Source: Deltaproteobacteria bacterium
GTDB lineage: Bacteria > Bdellovibrionota > FAC87 > UBA2466
Assembly (NCBI GenBank): GCA_016196825.1
Contig: JACPWY010000006.1
Span: 1 to 44,796, forward strand
Direction of reading: 5' to 3'
Length of the DNA: 44,796 nucleotides
Positions 23,627-31,193 of the stretch are shown piece by piece. The notes below the pieces were generated by a model, which was not told the DNA's origin, searched no databases, and saw nothing but the letters and a program-made list of their open reading frames with translations. The number at the start of each line of letters is the position of its first letter. Within the stretch, counting starts at the first letter, position 1. The position numbers were made by a program, and so were the translations under genes.

Positions 23627-25855
23627 ATGTTCACCACCGACGACATCACCCACAAAAGAAGAGAGACCATGCACCAGTTCACGTTCGCTAAGACGCGTTC
23701 CCAACCCGTTTCCCATCACGCAAAAGAGCGGCAGCCTATCTCGGAATATTTCGGCGAGCTCACATTCGGCCTAGGCCAGATGCGAGACAAGTTGCCGCGC
23801 GAGGCGTACCAGGGGCTCATCCGCACGCTCGAGCAGGGCAAGAAGCTCACGAAAGAGACGGCCGACGATGTGGCGTTAGCGGTGAAGGAATGGTCAGTCG
23901 CAAAGGGCTGCACCCACTTCTGTCATTGGTTTCAGCCGATGACGGGCCTCACGGCTGAAAAGCACGACGCCTTCATCTCCATCCAGAGGAGCTACCACTC
24001 AGAGCTCGGCGTGATGGAAAAATTCACCGGTGGTCAGCTCATCCAGGGTGAACCGGATGCCTCGAGTTTCCCCTCGGGCGGCATGCGCTCCACCTTCGAA
24101 GCGCGTGGCTACACAGCCTGGGATCCCTCTTCTCCCATGTTTATTCTTGAAGGCGAACACGGCCACACGCTCTGCATCCCCACCGTGTTTTTCGGCTACC
24201 ACGGCGAGGCGCTCGATAATAAGACACCGCTCTTGCGATCGGCTCAGGCGCTCTCCAAAGAGGCGTCGGAGTTCTTAAAACTTATCGGCGATGTCGACGT
24301 AAAAACGGTCACGGCCACGCTCGGAACAGAGCAGGAGTATTTCGTCATCGATCGCAGCTTTGTCTCAAAGCGGCCTGATCTCATTCTCACGGGTCGCACC
24401 CTCCTCGGTGCCCCCTCGCCCCGCGGCCAGCAGCTGGAGGATCACTACTTCGGCGCTATTCCCACGCGGGTGAAGGCCTTCATGGAGGATGCCGAAGTCG
24501 AGCTCTATAAGCTCGGCGTGCCGATCAAGACCCGGCACAACGAAGTGGCCCCCAGCCAGTTCGAAGTCGCCCCCATCTTTGAAAACGCCAACATCGCAAG
24601 CGATCACAACACGCTTACGATGGATGTTTTGAAGCGCGTAGCGATTCGGCATGGCCTCACCTGTTTGATTCACGAGAAGCCCTTCGCCGGCATCAACGGC
24701 AGCGGCAAGCACTGCAACTGGAGCGTGTGCAATGATAAGGGTGAAAACCTCCTCGATCCAGGTAATACGCCACACCAGAATCTTCGCATGCTCGCAGTGA
24801 CGACAGTGGTGCTCAAAGCTGTATTTGATCACTGCGACGCCCTTCGGGCCAGCATCGCTTCACCCGGAAACGATCATCGACTCGGCGGCAATGAAGCGCC
24901 CCCTGCGATCATCTCCGTCTTTCTTGGCTCGCTCCTCGACAAGATCTTAAACAGCATCGAAAAGGGCGAGGCCGCCAAGGCCACCGAACAGCAGATCATC
25001 AGCCTCGGCGTCTCCCAGATCCCCGACATCTCTAAGGACTATACCGATAGAAACCGCACGAGCCCCTTTGCCTTCACCGGCAATAAGTTCGAATTCCGCG
25101 CGGTGGGTTCCTCGGCGAACGTCGCAGTCCCGGTGACGATCTTAAATACCGCGGCAGCAGATTCCTTTAAGAAGGCGACGACGAGGCTCAAGGAGCTCTT
25201 AGCAAAAAAGAGCGGCCGAGATGAGGCCGTTATGGAGCTCATTAAGGAACTCGCCAAGGAGAGCAAGGCGATTCGCTTTGAAGGCAACGGCTACTCGCTG
25301 GAGTGGCAGAAAGAGGCGAAGGCGCGCAAGCTCCCCATCTTCGACACGACGGTCGAAGCGCTCGAGGTTTTCAACACACCGAAAGCGATCGCGTTTCTCG
25401 TCGACAATAACGTACTCTCCAAGCCCGAAATCGAAAGCCGCTACCACATCGCCGTTGAGCGCTACGTGAAGACGGTCGAGATCGAGATGAGCACCTGCCT
25501 TGAAATGGCGATGCAATATGTGATTCCAACGGTCGAATCCCAGCTTGTTGCAATGGACGCGGCTCATAAGACACTCTCCACGACAACAGCGAAGAAGCTT
25601 CACGGAGCCCGGATGGAGGCCCTAGAGGAGGCGCTGGAGCAAATCCTCACTTCGCATAAGACACTGAAGAGCGGACTTGAGAAACTTCACGAGGAAAAAT
25701 CGGAAGCGACCAAAGCAAAGACTCTCTCAACCGAGCTGATGGAGCACATGCGGAAGCTCCGGGCGGCCTGCGATTCTGCGGAGACGATGACAGCGGACAG
25801 TCTGTGGCCGTTGCCGAAGTACCGCGAGATGCTATTTGCACATACGATAGCGTAG
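23627..25855 (+). CDS. glnN: Type III glutamine synthetase
   Basis: A 742-residue enzyme that makes glutamine from glutamate, ammonia and ATP; GSIII subunits are about 700-740 residues and form dodecamers. Family-specific features: the N-terminal SEYFGELTFGLGQMRDKLP, then TKETADDVALAVKEWSVAKG, FHWF-like metal region THFCHWFQPMTGLTAEKHD, GTEQEYFVI (active-site Glu), NEVAPSQFEVAPIFENANIA, HEKPFAGINGSGKHCNWS (catalytic glycine loop) and RTSPFAFTGNKFEFRAVGSS near residue 480. A helical C-terminal extension follows. AAGGAG lies 7 bases before the ATG. It is the window's only nitrogen-assimilation gene. Confidence 0.95.
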   Translation: MFTTDDITHKRRETMHQFTFAKTRSQPVSHHAKERQPISEYFGELTFGLGQMRDKLPREAYQGLIRTLEQGKKLTKETADDVALAVKEWSVAKGCTHFCHWFQPMTGLTAEKHDAFISIQRSYHSELGVMEKFTGGQLIQGEPDASSFPSGGMRSTFEARGYTAWDPSSPMFILEGEHGHTLCIPTVFFGYHGEALDNKTPLLRSAQALSKEASEFLKLIGDVDVKTVTATLGTEQEYFVIDRSFVSKRPDLILTGRTLLGAPSPRGQQLEDHYFGAIPTRVKAFMEDAEVELYKLGVPIKTRHNEVAPSQFEVAPIFENANIASDHNTLTMDVLKRVAIRHGLTCLIHEKPFAGINGSGKHCNWSVCNDKGENLLDPGNTPHQNLRMLAVTTVVLKAVFDHCDALRASIASPGNDHRLGGNEAPPAIISVFLGSLLDKILNSIEKGEAAKATEQQIISLGVSQIPDISKDYTDRNRTSPFAFTGNKFEFRAVGSSANVAVPVTILNTAAADSFKKATTRLKELLAKKSGRDEAVMELIKELAKESKAIRFEGNGYSLEWQKEAKARKLPIFDTTVEALEVFNTPKAIAFLVDNNVLSKPEIESRYHIAVERYVKTVEIEMSTCLEMAMQYVIPTVESQLVAMDAAHKTLSTTTAKKLHGARMEALEEALEQILTSHKTLKSGLEKLHEEKSEATKAKTLSTELMEHMRKLRAACDSAETMTADSLWPLPKYREMLFAHTIA

Positions 25856-25863
25856 TTTTGAGC

Positions 25864-25975
25864 CGCTGAGGCCGCGTGGGTGTAACGGGTCCTGTCAGCT
25901 GCGGGTTTTTGGCTGTCCCTTTCGGGCCACCAAAAACCCTCCGCTGCCACCCGTAACACCCACGCGGCCTCAGCG
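25864..25975. repeat. Palindromic element E2
   Basis: Outer arms 25864-25890 and 25949-25975 are 27-bp inverted repeats with one mismatch. An inner stem GGGTTTTTGG (25903-25912) pairs with CCAAAAACCC (25930-25939). The inner left side shares TTTTGGCTGTCC with E1, but E2 lacks the GAGGACG core. It begins 8 bp after the glnN stop and has no T tract expected of an intrinsic terminator. The rest of 25976-26077 shows no gene. Confidence 0.75.
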
Positions 25976-26077
25976 AAGCAAAGCTGCACTCTCGCTTGCG
26001 GGAGGCGGATCCCGGAACAGCGCCAGTCCTTCCTAAAAAACGAGCCTCCTGATAAACGGTAATTTTCTGTGTCGTTA

Positions 26078-26131
26078 CTGTCTTAAGACAGAAATCCTGG
26101 TTCCGTCGTCACAAGGTATGTTAGTACGACG
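26078..26131. promoter_or_regulatory. Palindromes upstream of the beta-barrel-like gene
   Basis: CTGTCTTAAGACAG (26078-26091) is a perfect 14-bp palindrome. CGTCGT (26105-26110) and ACGACG (26126-26131) are inverted arms 15 bp apart. Both lie in the leader or promoter area of the gene at 26155 and may bind regulators. No convincing -35/-10 pair was found. Confidence 0.35.
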
Positions 26132-26154
26132 TCTTTTTTGATTGATTGACCCTT

Positions 26155-26682
26155 ATGAGGCGTTGGCCGGTTTTTGTTGCGGTGCTTTTGTTCACCCTTG
26201 CCGCTCGGGCGGAGATGTTGAGTTATGAGTTGGGGGTGGAGCATGAGGTGAACCCGCGGCAGTCTTATAGTTTTGGGTTTGGGAGTAGCTCGCTCTCGAG
26301 CGGGGGGACGATGCATGAGCTGATGCTTGAACGTAAGACCAAATTCTATGAGTTTGGCGCTAACTCTGACCTCTCCTATCTCCTTGGAATTGGGTACATG
26401 TTGTGGAACGATTCCGGTGGACCGGAGTTGAAAACTGGGCTTGAGTGGAACTGGCGCGCAAACAACTGGCTTGGCCTCTTTTCACGCATTCAGCTGCACG
26501 TCGCATACCAGGTGCTCATCACGCAGATCGATCTGGGCGCCTACACCGGGCAACAGTGGAGCAACCGCTTTCGTTTCAACGTTTTCTTCTCGGCGTTCTT
26601 TGTAAAAGGCCTCGGCCAAGGGGTCCGCGACGTCTTCGGCGTTACACCGATTCCGACCTTGGAAGTGGTCTATCGGTTCTAG
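26155..26682 (+). CDS. Outer-membrane beta-barrel-like protein
   Basis: A 175-residue protein with a signal peptide (MRRWPVFVAVLLFTLAARA). The mature part has alternating hydrophobic strands and aromatic residues (YSFGFGSSSLSSGG, LSYLLGIGYMLW, LKTGLEWNW) and ends in VVYRF, the terminal Phe typical of outer-membrane barrel proteins. An in-frame TTG at 26146 is possible, but ATG 26155 gives a cleaner signal peptide. No specific family. It stands alone between palindromic DNA and the DUF4143 gene. Confidence 0.65.
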   Translation: MRRWPVFVAVLLFTLAARAEMLSYELGVEHEVNPRQSYSFGFGSSSLSSGGTMHELMLERKTKFYEFGANSDLSYLLGIGYMLWNDSGGPELKTGLEWNWRANNWLGLFSRIQLHVAYQVLITQIDLGAYTGQQWSNRFRFNVFFSAFFVKGLGQGVRDVFGVTPIPTLEVVYRF

Positions 26683-26789
26683 CGTCCGGGGGGAGGATTT
26701 GCCTTAGAGTTCCCATTCTGATCCAAATCATTTTGGCTAGTCTGACCCCCAAATCACATCTTAATGAAATACTTTTTCAGTCAGTAGGA

Positions 26790-26852
26790 TGTCTAAATTA
26801 CACCCAACTGTAAATTTGACTTGTCTAAATTACAGTTAACTGTAAAATTGAC
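26790..26852 (+). promoter_or_regulatory. Tandem palindromic operator and promoter of the DUF4143 ATPase gene
   Basis: Two 31-bp direct repeats (26790-26820 and 26822-26852) each contain TGTCTAAATTACA...AACTGTAAA. The second holds the perfect palindrome TTACAGTTAACTGTAA (26830-26845). TTGTCT (26821-26826) and TAAAAT (26843-26848) form a -35/-10 pair 16 bp apart around it. TAAAAT ends six bases before ATG 26855, so the mRNA may be leaderless. A bound protein would block the polymerase. Confidence 0.6.
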
Positions 26853-26854
26853 GT

Positions 26855-28003
26855 ATGCGCTATTTATATTCCCTAATAGAGAAGGATCTGAAAAAAAAGA
26901 TGGTGTTTCTGGCGGGGCCGCGCCAAGTCGGGAAGACGACTCTCGCGGAGCGAATCATGAAGGGGTTCAACCAACCCACTTATCTCAATTGGGACAACCC
27001 TGAGCACAGACGTACCATTCAAAAGGGCCTTTGGCCCCAAAACACGGATCTACTTGTCTTTGATGAATTGCATAAGAAAAAGAATTGGAAATCCTGGGTT
27101 AAAGGGATCTATGACGTGGAAAAAAGAGACCGCAGAATTCTCGTCACCGGCAGCGCCAGATTGGACGTCTATCGTCGGGGCGGTGACTCGCTTCAGGGCC
27201 GATACCATCATTGGCGTCTCCATCCATTCACCCTGGATGAAAACCCTCGCCACAGATGCGACAAGAAAACGCTTGAAACACTTTTGGAGTTCGGTGGTTT
27301 CCCGGAACCGTTTCTTTCACGAGACAAGGTTGAGGCCGCCAGGTGGAGGCGCGACCGCTATGAGCGTCTCATTAAGGAGGACGTTCGAGACCTCGAACAT
27401 GTCAAAGATGTCCAGACTCTGTCATTGTTCAACGATCTGATTAGGGAACGAGTCGGTTCTCCGGTTGCGGTGTCCAATCTTGCTCAGGATTTAGAGATAT
27501 CGCCATTGACCGCCAAACACTGGCTTTCCGTGATGGAGGCCATGTATCACAACTTCGTCCTTCGCCCATTTTCCGATAAAATTGCTCGCTCGTCCCTCAA
27601 GCAACCAAAGGTTTATCTCTACGATACTGGCGAGGTTCAAGGAGACGCGGCCAAAGCTGAAAACCTGGTTGCTTGCCATTTGCTCAAGCGGGTTCAGTTT
27701 TTGCAGGACGCTTTCGGTGAGCGCGTAGAGCTCCAATTCATCCGCGACAAGGATGGGAATGAGGTTGATTTCGCCATTATCAGGAACAGAAAGGTTATCG
27801 AACTTTATGAAGTAAAGTTGTCGGATGACACGATCGCGCCCTCATTGATCAAATATCAGAAAATGCTGCAGCCACAAAACGCCTTTCAGGTCGTTTTCAA
27901 TTTGGATAAACCATACGAGCGGGGCGGGATTAAGGTCCTCTCCCCCATTGAGCTCTTTCAGTCACCTCCTTGGGAAAAGAGGCTGCCCGACCGCGCAGGA
28001 TAG
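26855..28003 (+). CDS. DUF4143-type ATP-binding protein (archaeal ATPase-like)
   Basis: A 382-residue protein with an N-terminal P-loop ATPase: VFLAGPRQVGKTTLAERI (Walker A), LLVFDELHKKKNWKSW (Walker B) and RILVTGSARLDVYRRGGDSL (sensor region). DUF4143 follows: winged-helix-like VSNLAQDLEISPLTAKHWL and a C-terminal PD-(D/E)xK-like block, FIRDKDGNEVDFAIIRNRKVIELYEVK, whose D...E-x-K pattern resembles a nuclease core. Such genes are accessory, often horizontally acquired and of unclear function. Composition is AT-richer than the neighbours. No Shine-Dalgarno sequence. It lies just left of a nucleotidyltransferase module. Confidence 0.85.
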   Translation: MRYLYSLIEKDLKKKMVFLAGPRQVGKTTLAERIMKGFNQPTYLNWDNPEHRRTIQKGLWPQNTDLLVFDELHKKKNWKSWVKGIYDVEKRDRRILVTGSARLDVYRRGGDSLQGRYHHWRLHPFTLDENPRHRCDKKTLETLLEFGGFPEPFLSRDKVEAARWRRDRYERLIKEDVRDLEHVKDVQTLSLFNDLIRERVGSPVAVSNLAQDLEISPLTAKHWLSVMEAMYHNFVLRPFSDKIARSSLKQPKVYLYDTGEVQGDAAKAENLVACHLLKRVQFLQDAFGERVELQFIRDKDGNEVDFAIIRNRKVIELYEVKLSDDTIAPSLIKYQKMLQPQNAFQVVFNLDKPYERGGIKVLSPIELFQSPPWEKRLPDRAG

Positions 28004-28035
28004 AAACTATTGGAGCCCCACTGACGGCACGCGCG

Positions 28036-28101
28036 TACGACATCCGGGCGAGCAGTCTGAGCGCGTCGTACATCTTGCGCGGGAGATCCTCGTAGCCCTC
28101 A
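28036..28101. repeat. Direct repeat of the vWA gene 3' end, left copy
   Basis: About 66 bp starting TACGACATCCGGGCGAGCAG match 28785-28850 in the same orientation with roughly 88% identity. The right copy encodes the last residues of the vWA protein (YEDLPRKMYDALRLLARM); the left copy is a remnant with no gene attached. The two bracket the nucleotidyltransferase module. No gene between 28004 and 28127. Confidence 0.8.
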
Positions 28102-28127
28102 ACCACTCGGCTTACAGCAGCGGTGGT

Positions 28128-28619
28128 TCAGTGTTTCTTTTGGCTGAGGGACATGAAAAACCCCAAATCGAGTTGGTCCTTCGATCGAACACCTTGCTTC
28201 AGACGGATCATGAGCGCGGCGTCCGCGAACGGGATTTCGACGCCCTGAAGTTTGACTTTGAGAACACTTTTTGAGGCCTGAGCAAAGTCGACGCCGCAGG
28301 CTGATTTCATCACATCCACAACAATTTCATCGGCAATTCGAATCACTTCAAATTCATCGATATCCCCCGGCTTGAGCTCTCGAGCCGCTGCATCTGGGAG
28401 TTGTGACAACGCTGCGATCACGGCTTTCTCGTTCTCTCTTGAAGTCTCCACTAGGAGATCGATGTCTTCGGTAGCTCGCACAAAGCCATGCTGAATCACG
28501 GCCATTCCCCCAATAACAATGTACTTGGCCTTTCGTGTGTTGAGTGCTCGGCAGAGGCTGACCAGGTCCTCTAGCGTCGGGGGACGGGACTCTTTCGGGT
28601 TACCATTTTGAGTGACCAT
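28128..28619 (-). CDS. Nucleotidyltransferase-fold protein (AbiEii/MenT-like)
   Basis: A 163-residue protein with the minimal nucleotidyltransferase signature: YIVIGGMAVIQHGFVRATEDIDLLV (GG-x-A...DxD) and later the third acid region EIVVDVMKSACG. Proteins of this kind act as toxins in bipartite modules or as accessory nucleotidyltransferases. The C-terminal LKQGVRSKDQLDLGFF is usual in the family. Its 5' end overlaps the small upstream gene by 49 bases. The module is flanked by direct repeats copied from the neighbouring vWA gene. The substrate is unknown. Confidence 0.75.
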   Translation of the reverse strand: MVTQNGNPKESRPPTLEDLVSLCRALNTRKAKYIVIGGMAVIQHGFVRATEDIDLLVETSRENEKAVIAALSQLPDAAARELKPGDIDEFEVIRIADEIVVDVMKSACGVDFAQASKSVLKVKLQGVEIPFADAALMIRLKQGVRSKDQLDLGFFMSLSQKKH

Positions 28620-28762
28620 GCGTTCGCCTCTTCAAATGATCGAAATCTGTGCACACCCTTCGGAATGAATGGCTTATCGCCTCGCAATGCAATGACAAGC
28701 TTGAGGAGCCCATTTGCACTTTCAAAGCTCGAGGGAGGCTTCCGATTGCCGACGGTTTTCAT
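28571..28762 (-). CDS. Small partner protein of the nucleotidyltransferase (putative antitoxin)
   Basis: A 63-residue protein (MKTVGNRKPPSSFESANGLL at the start; KGVHRFRSFEEANAWSLKM near the end). The GVHRFRSFEEAN segment is a recurring feature of small proteins encoded immediately before nucleotidyltransferase genes. Its reading frame overlaps the start of that gene by 49 bases, so translation is probably coupled. A role as antitoxin or cofactor is inference from gene order. No Shine-Dalgarno sequence is obvious. Confidence 0.6.
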   Translation of the reverse strand: MKTVGNRKPPSSFESANGLLKLVIALRGDKPFIPKGVHRFRSFEEANAWSLKMVTRKSPVPRR

Positions 28763-28783
28763 ACGAACTCCATTCTAACATCG

Positions 28784-29605
28784 CTACGACATCCGGGCGA
28801 GCAGCCTGAGCGCGTCGTACATTTTGCGGGGGAGATCTTCGTAGCGTTCGACCTCGACGCAAGTGCCATGGCCCTTTTGGGCGATTTGGCGGGAGGATTC
28901 GATGTCGCTGCCGGAGCCGTGGAGGTGCAGGACGATGAGGGAATCGAATTTTTTCGCGATTTCGAAGGGGTCCTCGCCTTCGGTCGTGCGGCCATCCGAC
29001 GCGAGGAGCCCCACCCGTTTTCGGTATTTCTGCCGAAGCCCTGTCTCAAGTCCCCTCCCGATGTTGGTGAAGCCTCGCGGCCGGACCTTGAGGAATTTCA
29101 ATACGGTCTCTTCGACCGTTTGGTTTGAGTCCACACCCTTAATCACATTGGCATCCGACGCAAAGGTCACAAGCGAGCTCGTCTCGGGCAGCTCAAGGAG
29201 CATCACGGCGACCGCGATGCTCGCCAGCAGGTGTTTGTCGCCCGACATCGAGGAGCTCGAATCGAGCATCGCCACGCAATAGGTGGGCTTGTCGCTCTCG
29301 ACCTCAACCACCATCTCCTTGGAGTCGTTCAAAGTAGGATCGTTTTCAAACGACTGCTCGAGTTCAAATTCGTCTTGCGGAAACTCTTCAAACGGCAAGA
29401 TCTCGACCTTCTTGGGACGCGTTGGGTGCGCGATCACTTGGCGAGCACGCTTGAGCACTGCCTCAACGAGTTTCTTGTCAGTCTCGGGGTCCTGAAACGA
29501 CGACTCCAAGGCCTTTCTATGAAGCCTGCGCACTTGAGACCAGTCATCGCCCCAGGCGCCAGCTTCAGGCGTGTCCCCGTGGGAGGCCGCCAACTCCGGC
29601 GGCAT
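28784..29605 (-). CDS. von Willebrand factor A domain protein, partner of MoxR
   Basis: A 273-residue cytoplasmic protein (no signal peptide). The first 105 residues are acidic/helical; the vWA domain follows with the metal-ion site motif MLDSSSSMSG (DxSxS), TNIGRGLETGL (Thr ligand) and LLASDGRTTEGED. MoxR ATPases and vWA proteins act as pairs to insert cofactors or remodel enzymes, as in CbbQ/CbbO and NorQ/NorD. ATG 29605 has no Shine-Dalgarno sequence. Upstream, its frame stays open for 18 codons back into the A10 run at the end of moxR, so a -1 shift would fuse the two proteins. Its last 66 bp are duplicated at 28036. Confidence 0.85.
   Translation of the reverse strand: MPPELAASHGDTPEAGAWGDDWSQVRRLHRKALESSFQDPETDKKLVEAVLKRARQVIAHPTRPKKVEILPFEEFPQDEFELEQSFENDPTLNDSKEMVVEVESDKPTYCVAMLDSSSSMSGDKHLLASIAVAVMLLELPETSSLVTFASDANVIKGVDSNQTVEETVLKFLKVRPRGFTNIGRGLETGLRQKYRKRVGLLASDGRTTEGEDPFEIAKKFDSLIVLHLHGSGSDIESSRQIAQKGHGTCVEVERYEDLPRKMYDALRLLARMS
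28785..28850. repeat. Direct repeat of the vWA gene 3' end, right copy (functional)
   Basis: Partner of 28036-28101. This copy supplies the real last codons and stop of the vWA gene. Spacing between the copies is 749 bp, the size of the bracketed nucleotidyltransferase module. Confidence 0.8.
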
Positions 29606-29640
29606 AAATATCTGGCTAATCCGCGACGAGAGGAGATGGT

Positions 29641-30450
29641 TTAGATTTGTCCCTTTTTTTTTTGAATGCTCTGCGGGTTCTTGAAGAGAGAAAAGATGAT
29701 CTGAGCCGCATCCTCGTCACTCGACACAAGCTCAATCCGCCCGGGCAGCGCCATGAGAAGCGCGGTCTCAATGTCCATACCGCCTTGGAGCAGCCGCCCC
29801 ACTGCAATGGCTGCGCGAATCGAAGCCCCTCGCTTAATCATCGGGTGTTGGCGGGTCCCGCGCACCAGATCGAGCGTCTCCTCCTTGTGCGGCGTACCCT
29901 TGGGCCATGCCATCGACAGGATCTCGAGCTCCTCATCGCGGGGTTGGTAATCGAGCCGAACCATTTCAAATCGATCCATCAGCGCTTCGGAGAGCGCATG
30001 GGTGGCCGTGAACTCTCTCGGGTTTTGCGTCGCGATCACCAGGAAACCCTCTTTGGCATGGGCTGAACCCAATTTGGGGATCGTGATGAGCCGCTCATCC
30101 ATCGCGGGCAGAAGAATATTCTGCACGGCCTCAGGCATCCGGTTGAGCTCATTCACAAAGAGCACCCCGCCCTTTTTCATCGCGATCGAGAGTGGCCCAT
30201 CTACAAAGGCCTCTTTGATGTAGCCCTTCTTCAAAACGATCGGCGGGTCGAACCAACCCGTGAGCTTCTGCTCCGAGTAACGGGTGTCGCCATCCACGCG
30301 CTCAAAGGATCGCTTCATTTTTCTTAAGATTTCAAGGACCAGAAAGGTCTTACCCACCCCTACAGGCCCCTCGAGCAAAATATTTCGCCCGAGCAAGATC
30401 GCTCTTTCAATTCGGTCCAGCTCCGATTTTCGACCGATCACCTTCGTCAC
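29641..30450 (-). CDS. MoxR-family AAA+ ATPase
   Basis: A 269-residue AAA+ protein: Walker A in LLEGPVGVGKTFLVLEIL, the MoxR-type insert WFDPPIVLKKGYIKEAF, Walker B-like GGVLFVNELNRMPE, sensor 1 VIATQNPREF and arginine-finger region LSEALMDRFEM. MoxR ATPases use ATP to remodel client metallo- or cofactor enzymes with a vWA partner. The gene overlaps kamE by 4 bases and is followed by the vWA gene, so the likely client is the B12/PLP enzyme lysine 5,6-aminomutase (inference). Its 3' end is an A10 slippery site. Confidence 0.9.
   Translation of the reverse strand: MTKVIGRKSELDRIERAILLGRNILLEGPVGVGKTFLVLEILRKMKRSFERVDGDTRYSEQKLTGWFDPPIVLKKGYIKEAFVDGPLSIAMKKGGVLFVNELNRMPEAVQNILLPAMDERLITIPKLGSAHAKEGFLVIATQNPREFTATHALSEALMDRFEMVRLDYQPRDEELEILSMAWPKGTPHKEETLDLVRGTRQHPMIKRGASIRAAIAVGRLLQGGMDIETALLMALPGRIELVSSDEDAAQIIFSLFKNPQSIQKKKGQI
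29653..29659 (-). other. Slippery heptamer A-AAA-AAG at the end of moxR
   Basis: On the minus strand ten consecutive A (29663 to 29654) followed by GGG are read in the moxR frame as CAA AAA AAA AAG GGA, then CAA ATC TAA. The heptamer A-AAA-AAG is in the zero frame, the same motif used for -1 frameshifting in dnaX. After a -1 shift the frame is open through GTNLNHLLSSRISQIF into the vWA ATG. An A10 run also permits transcriptional slippage. No strong downstream hairpin is obvious. Confidence 0.6.
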
Positions 30451-31193
30451 TTCTTATCCTTGTCCAGCATCTTCTCTAGTAGGAAGTTTGCCACATCACT
30501 GGGCCGAGTACCAATGGTAAAGCCGGCGTCAAATCCCATTTCCAAAGCCATCTTGTGGGTCACCCGCGGCCCCCCTACCACCAGGATGAACCGCTTCTCG
30601 AGCCCCCGCGCCCGCAGCTTGTCGAGGAGCTCCCGCATGTCAGAGATGTGGATATCCTTCTGGGTGATGATCTTAGAAAGCAAAATCGCATCGGCCTTTT
30701 CCTTCAAAGCTCGATCAATAAGCACGTCGGCTGGCACTTGACTCCCCATATTCACGCAACGAAACCCCCGATAACGCTCAAGCCCGATGTCCCCATCAAA
30801 CCCCTTCATGTTCATGATGGCATCGAGCCCTACCGTGTGAGCATCAAATCCGGTGCAGGCCCCCACCACCCGAATCGGGCGGCCAACGTCCTTCAAAATT
30901 GACTTATCAATCTCCTTGTAACTCCGCTTCTCAAGGGTCAAGGCTGGCGCTTCGACGCGAGTGAAATCGATGCCCTTTTCGGCCCGCGCAAAGACCACAA
31001 AGAAGCAGTAGTTCGATCCCACCAAAGAATGCTGGGCCACCCGCACGTCATGGAAACCCCACGATCGCACGAGCATCGCGGCAGCTTCCCGGGCACGCGG
31101 CGATGGTTCAATGGGTAAGGTAAATGAAAACTGAACATACCCGTCATTAGTCGTGTCGCCGTAAGGAAGAAGATTTCGCTCGTCGATATTCAT
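30447..31193 (-). CDS. kamE: Lysine 5,6-aminomutase beta subunit, B12-binding
   Basis: A 248-residue subunit carrying the adenosylcobalamin domain: VVGACTGFDAHTVGLDAI contains DxHxxG, whose His ligates cobalt. ADAILLSKIITQKDIH and ILVVGGPRVTHKMALEMGFD are typical of the Rossmann B12 fold. With KamD it moves the terminal amino group of D-lysine or L-beta-lysine from C6 to C5. It overlaps kamD and moxR by 4 bases on each side, forming one coupled operon. Other lysine-fermentation genes (kamA, kdd, kce) are not in the window, so the physiological role here is open. Confidence 0.9.
   Translation of the reverse strand: MNIDERNLLPYGDTTNDGYVQFSFTLPIEPSPRAREAAAMLVRSWGFHDVRVAQHSLVGSNYCFFVVFARAEKGIDFTRVEAPALTLEKRSYKEIDKSILKDVGRPIRVVGACTGFDAHTVGLDAIMNMKGFDGDIGLERYRGFRCVNMGSQVPADVLIDRALKEKADAILLSKIITQKDIHISDMRELLDKLRARGLEKRFILVVGGPRVTHKMALEMGFDAGFTIGTRPSDVANFLLEKMLDKDKK

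Noticed and set aside
25864..25975. E2 as an ordinary Rho-independent terminator of glnN
   Set aside because: The stem is long and nested and no T tract follows either arm; it may still affect termination but is not a standard terminator.
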